Shown here in pieces: positions 56,203-64,000 of a stretch of DNA of 64,000 bases; the first letter of the stretch is position 1; every line of letters starts with the position of its first letter. The position numbers and the translations under genes were made by a program. The stretch covers positions 3,122,369 to 3,186,368 of the forward strand of contig JALMQS010000225.1 of the NCBI GenBank assembly GCA_024734495.1, written 5' to 3'. The notes under the pieces are model-generated. The model made no database searches. It was not told the DNA's origin and worked only from the letters and a program-made list of their open reading frames with translations. This stretch comes from Forficula auricularia (lineage: Eukaryota > Arthropoda > Insecta > Dermaptera > Forficulidae).

Positions 56203-56857
56203 TTAATTTAATTTGTATGTATGTATCTAGTGGGTATTTGAATACACACACCCATCGTAGAGAAAAGAAATCATCCTTAAAAATGATTTTAAACACGAAA
56301 AGCAATACAATTAAATAAATAAGCAAAAAAATCGAGTGTATATAATACTTCCATCGCCTTTTTACGTCAACAACGAAAGAGTGAAAAAAACACCTCATAA
56401 CTAAAGTTAATGAATGGTAGTTTACAGATTTTAAGCAAAACTTTAATAAACTAGAATTCACACACTCGAATTCTTGTATATTTTCATTAAGTATACAATT
56501 AAGTATTTATTTATTTATTTATGGGCTTCGGTCGGAAATAATTTGGTCAGATATACAGATATACAAAAATAGTATGCGAAAATGAAATTTTTTTTTAGAT
56601 GTATACATATACTCGGGCCCACTAACTACCAGATAGTAATGAGTAAAATTAATTTTCAAAATTAAATAAATAAATAAAGATTTGCGGTACTCTTTGATTT
56701 CGCTGGCATAGTATACTTTATTGCATATAGAGTGATTCGTATATCCATCATTTATAAAATTTTATTGAAAAAGGAGTACTATTTGATTATTTATTATAAA
56801 AAATTGGAGTTATTCTTTCCGTCTCCATTCTAATGATAACGAATTTTAATCTATTAA

Positions 56858-57552
56858 GGTAGTTTTTTCACCATATGGGGTTTCTTAGGATTTTTTCGAA
56901 ATTTAGAGAGATTATTATTTAAATACTTCTGCATCGATTGGTGGCAAAACGAGATTTATGAACAATATAGTTCCGGAGATATTAAATTCCAAAGATAGAA
57001 TTTATCAGACTCTTATAAATTGCACTATACGGGATATCGGAAAATTTACATACATATTTAATTATAATTAAGAAACTCTTCTTAGCATTGTTATAAAAAA
57101 ACTAAACCAACATTAAACAATAACTGATACATTTTTTGAGAAAATTTTAATTCATAGTTACAACACAGTTTCTGAGATAATAATGAATAAATAATGAAAA
57201 ATTTACATTAAAAACAAGCTGGCAACAACGCATTTATTTAACCTAAAAAGTGGGTTAACGTTAGTAATTTTTTGACTTTTTTTCGCTTCTGCCATTGTCA
57301 CAACAGCTTTCAATTGCTTATTAAGAACTTTTTGTTTTATAAATCTCCTTTTATAATGTACTTTATCTGAAATTTCTATGATAAAACATTTATAAGCTCG
57401 AACAGTGTTGCCAGATTTGTCAAACGAGCAGTAGTGCTAGTAGTGGTACATAAACAGCAAAAAGTTTCTGGCTTATGAATTATGAATCCTTATTGTTTGT
57501 TCTATATACTCAACCATTAACTTTTTGCTAGTATTGTCACGAAACAACTACC
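56858..57552 (+). mobile_element. TTAA-flanked MITE, copy 2 (complete, 695 bp)
   Basis: GGTAGTTTTTTCACC at 56858 and GGTAGTTGTTTCGTGAC from the right end (minus) form the inverted ends. TTAA flanks both sides (56854-56857 and 57553-57556). TTAA targets are typical of piggyBac, but these ends lack the CCC start. No transposase. Confidence 0.85.
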
Positions 57553-57897
57553 TTAAATAGATTCATTAATGAACTTTAAAACAATAAAATATAAGTTTTT
57601 GGTAAAGTCGAAATAGATTGAATAAAGATTCATCATTGATTAATTTTTGTTTTTTAAAAAAAAATCCTGACAAATCTTCAATTAAATTGATTATTTCTCC
57701 CTTGGATGAGTAAAAAAAATTTTGCATCATCTTGTATTTCGAAAAATAAATGGAATTTTTTTCTGTAAAAATTTTATAAAATAATAAATAAGGACCAACA
57801 CTCCAGCATCCTGTATTGAAGAAGATTTTCTACTGTGAATAATAATATTAAAATATATTTATTTTAATATTTTCATATAAATATAAAGCATTAAGTA
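57553..57897. other. No recognised feature
   Basis: AT-rich. No ORF or repeat supported. Confidence 0.4.
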
Positions 57898-58070
57898 AGA
57901 GGGAGTTGATAGCATAACGGCACTTGCTGATTACCAGGCAAGCCAAGGAGCTCGAGTTATCAGTCGAAGCCAAGAGGTCAGCCACTGCGCGTGCATTCTA
58001 ACCCGTCCAGGGAATTAGGGATCAACGCAGCAGGTGGTCCAGCAGCATCAGCAACAAGGTCAGCTAATTT
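57898..58070 (+). mobile_element. Possible SINE fragment, GC-rich and tRNA-like
   Basis: AGTTGATAGCATAACGGCAC resembles an A-box region and CTCGAGTTATCAGTC a weak B box. A CAGCAGGTGGTCCAGCAGCA stretch follows. Composition is well above the surroundings. Its end meets the ACCGACTTC MITE at 58072. Confidence 0.35.
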
Positions 58071-58071
58071 T

Positions 58072-59030
58072 TAACCGACTTCAAAAAAGGAGGAGGCTCT
58101 CTATTCGACTGATTTTTTTTGTGTGTGTCTATGTTACCTTATATCTCCGCCAATTGTGAACCGATTTTGATCATTTTTTTTGCATTGGGTTCAGTCTAGC
58201 TTCCGATTGGTCCCGTTTTTTTTCCATTCGTATTGGACCTTTTTTGTTATGTATGTACATGCATAACTTCTTTATTTATGGACCGATTTCGATGATTCTT
58301 TTTTATTGGAAATAGGGTACCTTAGTGGTGGAAGCATATTAATTTGGTCAAGTTCTGATAATATGATCAATGATAAAATAACGGAAATCTCCAATTCTTA
58401 TTTGCAAATAATCAAAATTATAATAAATAAAATCTTTAATAATAAAAATCTTAAAACATTCATTTAAAACCCGCAAACGTTTCGAGAGAATTTCTATATT
58501 TATAAATTGAATTTTATTATCATTTTCTGATTAATTCGCCCGACGCTTTATCTTACGAGATGGATGCAAGGTATTATATTAAGTCACTATTAATAACATC
58601 ACTAAAATGAGAAAAATAAAAAATTTTTATAAAAAAAAATAAAACCGACTTCAAAAAAATTAAATGCAACAAATAAAATAATAATAACTTAAAAATCAAA
58701 TAAAATACACTAAAAGGTATAAAATAATTATCTTATTTAGTTACAACTAAACGACGAAATATGAACATGAAATTACTTGTTGAAGTCGGTGCCAAACATA
58801 TACATTATATGAATTGCACTCGACGGATCTTACTTAGTATTTTTGGCTGGTACGCTCGATTATATAGTTTGTTTGGCACCGACTTCAAAAAGTAATTTCA
58901 TGTTAATATTTCGTCGTTTAGTTGTAACTAAATAAGATAATTATTTTATACCTTGTAGTGTATTTTATTTTATTTTTAAGTTATTATTATTTTATTTGTT
59001 GAATTTAATTTTTTTTAAGTCGGTTTTATT
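58072..59030 (+). mobile_element. ACCGACTTC MITE, composite copy
   Basis: ACCGACTTCAAAAAAGGAGG at the left; internal GAAGTCGGTGCCAAACATAT (58783 region) and TTGGCACCGACTTCAAAAAG mirror each other; the right end is TTTAAGTCGGTTTTATTTTT. The centre has CACTCGACGGATCTTACTTA. Same structure as 34217-35110. Confidence 0.8.
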
Positions 59031-59187
59031 TTTTTTATAAAAATTATATTAAATTTATCTTATTTGAAACTCTCTCATTGATCAATCATAATATTAAACG
59101 ATAATTGCCATAAGTCTTAAAAATATTTGTTTCAAAATGTCAACAAATTAATTGATTATTTATACATCAAAATGTTAATTATTATTC

Positions 59188-59560
59188 AAATTTAGGGAAC
59201 GAAGAAAAGATTTTTTTATTACAGAAAAAAGGATCAGCCGGGGCGCTGGAATAATTAATTGTTTAGTTAATTATTATATATATTTCAGATGGTTCTAATG
59301 TCCTCTAGAATACGATTTTACTAATATTTCTTTAATTCTTTATATGGATTGGTAAATTTATTAACTATTTTCATTCCTATTTAACAGCATAATATAAAGA
59401 TAAAAGTAAATAAATATTATATGAAATATTCATTTACTATGAGTTAGGTTTTCTAGGTCACTTGTTTCACATTAAAAATTAAAAAAATAAAAGAGGTAAA
59501 TATTTTCAATATATACGTATATTTCTGGCTATAGACCAATCTTCAGGAAAATACAGAATG
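59188..59560. repeat. Truncated SINE and palindrome-family remnants
   Basis: 59188-59270 carries AGGATCAGCCGGGGCGCTGG, a rearranged piece of the 40741-41206 SINE. 59400-59560 repeats ATTCATTTACTATGAGTTAG and ATCTTCAGGAAAATACAGAA of the 30228-30925 palindrome, with a minus-strand CTGAAGA...GAAAT hairpin at 59521-59546. Confidence 0.6.
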
Positions 59561-59851
59561 TAACTGTAAATTTTTTCAATATATATATAACCTTTATACC
59601 ATTCATTAACTTTACTTATGAGGTGTTTTTTCACTCTTTCGTTGTTGACGTAAAAAAGGCGATGGAAGTATTATATACACTCTTTTATATACATTCTTTT
59701 GCTTTTTATTTATTTATTTAATTGTATTCCTTTTCGTGTTTAAAAACATTTGAATCGTGGGGAAAAATCATTTTTAAGGATGATTTCTTTTCTCTACGAT
59801 GGTTGTATATATTCAAATACCCACTACATGAATACATACAAATTAAATTAA

Positions 59852-60559
59852 GGTAGTTATTTCGTGACAATACTAGCAAAAAGTTAATGCTAGAGTATAT
59901 AGAACAGTCAATAAGGATTCATAATTCATAAGCCCACAACTTTTTGCTGTTTATGTATCGATTCTAGCCAATCCCGTGCTCGTTTGACAAATCTGGCAAT
60001 GCTGTCCGAGCTTGTATATATTTTATGATATAAATTTCAGATAAAGTATATTATAAAGGAAGATTTATAAAACAAAAAGTTCTTAATATGCGATTGAAAG
60101 CTGTTGCGACAATGGTTGAACCGAAAAAAAGTCAAAAAAATTACTAAAGTTAACCCACTTTTTAGATTAAATAAATGCGTTGTTGCCAGCTTCTTTTTAG
60201 TGTAAATTTTTTTATATATTTTTCATTATTTATTCATTATTATCTCAGAAACTGTTTTGTAACTATGAATCAAAATTGTCTTAAAAAATGTATTAGTTAT
60301 TGTTTAATGATGGTTTAGTTTTTTATAAAAATGGTAAGAAGGGTTTCTTAATTATAATTAAATATGTATATAAATTTTCCGATATCCTCTATAGTGCAAT
60401 GTATAAGAGTGAAAAACTCTATCTTTGGAATTTAATATCTCCGGATCTATATTGGTCATCAATTTCGTTTTGCCACCAATCCATGCAGAAATATTTAAAT
60501 AATAATCTGTTTAAATTTCAAAAAAATCCTAAGAAAACCCATATGGTGACACAACTACC
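59852..60559 (-). mobile_element. TTAA-flanked MITE, copy 3 (inverted relative to copies 1 and 2)
   Basis: GGTAGTTATTTCGTGAC at 59852 and the right end ...CACAACTACC; TTAA on both sides (59848-59851 and 60560-60563). The 87-codon ORF at 60300-60563 lies entirely inside and reads through MITE sequence; not a gene. Confidence 0.85.
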
Positions 60560-60563
60560 TTAA

Positions 60564-61129
60564 GAAAGGTAAGTTTTAAAAAATTGGTTCTAATGTCAAA
60601 GTATTATATTTTTTAAAAAGAAAACTGGTTAGATTTTATTCTTTTTAACTCTGTAGAGCATTCAGTACAAAAATTCAGAAAATAATAAATATATCGAATT
60701 GTCAAAAGCCTCCTGTGGAATAATTTTAACTGATTTTCGAATTTTCGGCACATATCTTTGTGTCTATTAACTGCACCATTCTAACAAGTTTCAACTTTCT
60801 TCCTAAATTACTGAAATATGAATTAATGCTCATTTTCCAAGCGTTTCTTTAAAAAAAAAAAATTAAGCCCTGTGTATCTACCATTATATTTTAATATTTT
60901 GTGATTCCCCTTAAATAACTTTTTTCCGCAACGAAAATGAAAACTAATTATTTATATTCATTTAATTTCCCTGTTCTCTCTGATGTTTTATTACGTTCTT
61001 TCGATTAATTCTTTTTAATAAGGCTTATCGGATATATAAAAAATGCCCTACTATAGGAAATTAAAATTCAAATTAAATGAAATGTTTATTTAAAGATATG
61101 CGCCCCTGAGTTGAGTCAATATCAAATAT
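60564..61129. other. No recognised feature
   Basis: AT-rich DNA. Confidence 0.4.
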
Positions 61130-61370
61130 TTATCTTGCGAGTGCCGGGGCGTTAGGGGGACGAGGGGGATCCTCCGAATTGAAGAGGAGGAGACGTATTA
61201 TTCATCGTTCATCAACAGGTAATTGTTAATTTCATCCGCCCATTGGATGGGAACCCGGCGCTTGTTCTTGCAACCCTATCCCTTGATAGCATTTGATTTC
61301 CCTGAAGGGTTAAAATGTTTCCCCTAAAAAGTGACCATTGACTGAATCACGACTCAGTCATGGTAAGAAA
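61130..61370 (-). repeat. 51.8 kb-type repeat, copy 3 (inverted)
   Basis: Minus strand matches 51820-52060: AATGGTCACTTTTTAGGGGA, AACCCTTCAGGGAAATCAAA, GGATGAAATTAACAATTACC. The overlying ORF at 61338-61610 runs into the next repeat and is incidental. Confidence 0.75.
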
Positions 61371-61529
61371 AAGTCTAAGGGAATTTCAAACTTAATTTCT
61401 CTACGACTTAATAACGCTTATAGCTGTTTCATACCTTTTGAAATACGCTTAATTTCAACAACCCAAGTAAAATTTATGACGATTACAAACATGTCTGGTA
61501 AAATATATTTTGTGACTTTCGCCCCAAAA

Positions 61530-61870
61530 TATATTTTTAATTTCACATTTATATTCATAGAATATAATGTGGAAGTATTGCGATGCCCTGTCTGGGTCCT
61601 GACTCTTTGAGAGCTTGTAACTCTGAAGTGAAAAAAGTTAATTTCATTTTGTAACTTCTAGGTGGAAGGAATCGATGCCCTTAATAGTTGAAAACTAGAT
61701 TTGGGACATAAAATCGGATATTCTGGTCCCCAGAAGCCAAAAAGGGCCCAAAAATCTATTGGCCAGTGCGTACGTATGTAGTATGTACCTACGTATGTAC
61801 CCCCATGCGTTTCGCAACCATAAGTCTCAGAGCTACGAAATTTGAAACTTAATCTCGATATAGGCTAGAA
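61530..61870 (-). repeat. Dispersed repeat, copy B (47.8 kb type, inverted)
   Basis: Minus strand matches 47785-48105 (TCGTAGCTCTGAGACTTATG, CATCGATTCCTTCCACCTAG). Adjacent to the 51.8 kb-type copy in this window, but separated by 4 kb elsewhere. Confidence 0.75.
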
Positions 61871-63000
61871 GGAGTACAGCAAGCTTAAATTTAATGTGCA
61901 GTGCTGGGCTGGCCTTCCCCGACAAATGACTTTTCTGCGGTGGGAAGCTCATTTTGAACGATTTATATATTTATTTTTTTATTTTTAGCATTTAGTGTTA
62001 ATTCTTATTTATTGTTTACTTTGTTATTTTATTTTATTGTAACACTATAATATTTATTTATTGTTTTTTATCTTAATGTGTTAATGGCACTGTAGAGTTG
62101 TGGGGCACTGTTGGTGCTCCCAACACTCTGGCCGCTGTTCTGGAGATATTGATCTACCGACGCCCATTTATGCATTAGTCTAATTATTAGCCACATCTGG
62201 CGCATTGTTTGGACAGCTGATGAGATGTGATTGTTTAATGATTATTTGTAAAAAATCTGTTTCCTTCTTTGTAAAGGGATGCCCCCCTCTGCGTGGCGCA
62301 TTAAATCAGTCAATTGAAATCGAAAAACCGGAAGTGGACATTTACATGACAAAATTTTCGTTTTTGAGAAAATCAAAAAAACAAAACTAAATAAAGGAAG
62401 GTGGTGTAAATTAGCAGAGTCGCGATAATTTAAAATAAATGAAAATGTGAAGGTCGTGTGATAAACACACCAGTTGATTTAAAAATATAATGTTAAATTT
62501 GAAAAATAATGAAAACGATGCCGTAATCGATGAAATTTGCAAAAAAAAGCGAAGATTAAAATAAAATTTTAAAAAATGAATACTTTTTTCTATAGCATCC
62601 CCTGTTTGAAAAGTCACCACCCGCCACTGATATACATAATTATATAAGAGGGATTCCACGCCAAATCGGAAGGTTTGAAAAATTTTAATTTTTGATTTCC
62701 TTCATCTTTTGACCTTTTTGTACTACCCATCAAAAAGATCTTCCTGGTAAATATTGAAAATTTTTTGAATTTCTGTTTTTAGCTCATAAGTTCTTAAAAA
62801 AATGATACAAATTCAAAAAAATTTTTTATAATTTTTGTTTTTTTTTACATACTTTTTTGAAAAAACAATGCAAAAAATTATTTAAAGTAATTTTTGTGCA
62901 ATTTTTGAGTTTGAAAATTTTAATCTTGTTTTTGTAACTGTATACTACTCTTCGATTTTTGATGAGATAGTAGTGTTTATACTTTTATACCACCTAACTA
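61871..63000. other. No gene; a 53-kb-type repeat fragment at 62650-62950
   Basis: 62650-62950 reads GGGATTCCACGCCAAATCGG, TTGATTTCCTTCATCTTTTG, GATCTTCCTGGTAAATATTG, the family of 53040-53350 and 54150-54250. A moderate-GC block at 62080-62160 (TGGGGCACTGTTGGTGCTCC) is of unknown origin. Confidence 0.5.
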
Positions 63001-63716
63001 TTTGTTTTGGAATAAAGCGAAGAAATTTAACTGTGGGACCCTCGAAAAACCCTGAAATTAATACAAAGGGTCCCCCTGTGGTCTGAATTTGTGATTTTCA
63101 TAGAAAAAAGTATTAATTCCTAAGATATTTTTATCGATTCTAATATAATATATAGTATTGAGGGAGACTAATCGGGGTATTTATTTTGAAATAAAACGTA
63201 AAAATGTAACTTTGACACCCTCGAAAAAACCTGAAATGAATACAAAGGGTCCCCCCTGTGGTCTGAATTTGTGATTTTCATAGAAAAAAAAATTATTAAT
63301 TCCTAAGATATTTTTATCGATTCTAATACAATAGCATTGAGAGAGACTAATTAGGGTATTTGTTTATAAATAAAGGGAAGAAATTTAACTTTGACACCCT
63401 CGAAAAAACCTGTGGTCTGAATTTGTGATTTTCTTAAGATAAAATGTATTAGTTCCTACGATATTTTTATCGATTCTAATACAATAGTGTTTAGAGAGAC
63501 GAAATACGATATTTGTTTTGAAATAAAGCGAAGAAATTTAACTTTGACAGCCTCGAAAAAACCTGAAATTAATACAAAGGGTCCCGCTGTGGTCTGAATT
63601 TGTGATTTTCTTAAAATGAAAAGTATTAATCCCTACGATATTTTTATAGATTCTAATACATTAGTATTTAGAGAGACGAAATACGGTATTTGTTTTGAAA
63701 TAAGGCGAAGAAATTC
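63001..63716 (+). repeat. Tandem array of about 178-bp units
   Basis: Units start at 63001, 63180, 63359, 63512 and 63689 with TTTGTTTTGRAATAAAGCGA or close variants, giving unit lengths of 179, 179, 153 and 177 bp; the fifth is truncated at about 63716. Each unit has CCTCGAAAAAACCTGAAATTA, GGGTCCCCCTGTGGTCTGAA and TATTTTTATCGATTCTAATA. The third lacks about 26 bp around AATACAAAGGGTCCC. Divergence between units is low. Confidence 0.95.
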
Positions 63717-63849
63717 GGTAGTACTTAGCGGAACTATTCATCGAAAAATCAACTAGCAGTATCCAGGACGAAGGGAGGGGAGGAAAAATTTAAATTTTGT
63801 AAATTTTCAAAAATGTCAATGGAATTATACTATACTGATTTGAATATAA

Positions 63850-64000
63850 AATGTGGTTAATCCTCGGTGGGCAAGTCAAGTGCCCGGATTGCATTTTTTG
63901 TCATTCGAGTTCAATTCCCAAAGGGGTGAAACAACCCTTCTAACATAATAAAAATAATCCATAACATTTGGATCTAACTAGTATTTGACCATCTCTCTTG
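63850..64000 (+). mobile_element. SINE, tRNA-like head, running off the window
   Basis: GGTGGGCAAGTCAAGTGCCC (A-box side) and CATTCGAGTTCAATTCCCAA (B box GAGTTCAATTCC), then CAACCCTTCTAACATAATAA and AATAATCCATAACATTTGGA. The 3' part matches the fragment at 54261-54345. The element continues beyond 64000. Confidence 0.6.

Noticed and set aside
60300..60563. ORF of 87 codons
   Set aside because: Lies inside MITE copy 3, and the homologous copies do not keep the frame.
63001..63716. CRISPR-like array
   Set aside because: Unit is fully repeated with no unique spacers; it is a satellite-type array.

Overview
This window looks like intergenic or intronic DNA from an arthropod, most likely an insect; I cannot fix the order. 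It is strongly AT-rich. It carries eukaryotic transposon classes (Ty3/gypsy-like LTR element, non-LTR retrotransposons, tRNA-derived SINEs, hAT, piggyBac, pogo-like and Helitron-like elements, fold-back repeats). It has no bacterial-style operons. I found no intact host gene, rRNA, true tRNA or CRISPR array. Almost all longer ORFs are transposon-derived or chance ORFs in repeats.

Layout. 1-14 kb: AT-rich DNA with a 1.0-kb hAT derivative (1705-2733) and several inverted repeats. 14.2-14.8 kb: a broken protein-kinase fragment between two copies of a tRNA-Trp-type primer-binding site and inverted 18-bp ends, which suggests host sequence carried by a retroelement. 16.8-19.7 kb: a long fold-back, a piggyBac deletion derivative (17224-18246) and a 5'-truncated non-LTR retrotransposon (to about 19693). 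21.1-24.7 kb: a complete, young LTR retrotransposon with near-identical LTRs, a tRNA-Pro primer site and a single gag-protease-coiled-coil ORF, but no reverse transcriptase or integrase. 25-33 kb: tandem repeats, a hAT element with a nested SINE (26641-28073), large palindromes, and a SINE with a perfect 12-bp target duplication inserted in a Helitron-like repeat. 34-43 kb: fold-back MITEs with ACCGACTTC ends, dimeric SINEs and a clean 745-bp hAT element. 44-55 kb: LINE 3' ends, a pogo-like MITE, a 601-bp snap-back palindrome, a MITE between 260-bp direct repeats, and a 300-bp Helitron-like element. 55-64 kb: three copies of a TTAA-flanked MITE, two lying in an inverted segmental duplication, then a roughly 178-bp tandem array and a SINE running off the end.

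How the parts relate. The window is a nested record of mobile elements. Most are non-autonomous and would need enzymes supplied elsewhere: the LTR element lacks pol, the DNA elements lack transposase, and one SINE shares its 3' tail with a LINE found 17 kb away. A recurring signal cuts across unrelated-looking fold-back families: CTGAWGA, one base, a 3-6 bp hairpin, then GAAAY. It resembles a hammerhead-ribozyme core as known from Penelope-like elements and retrozymes, but catalytic competence is unproven.
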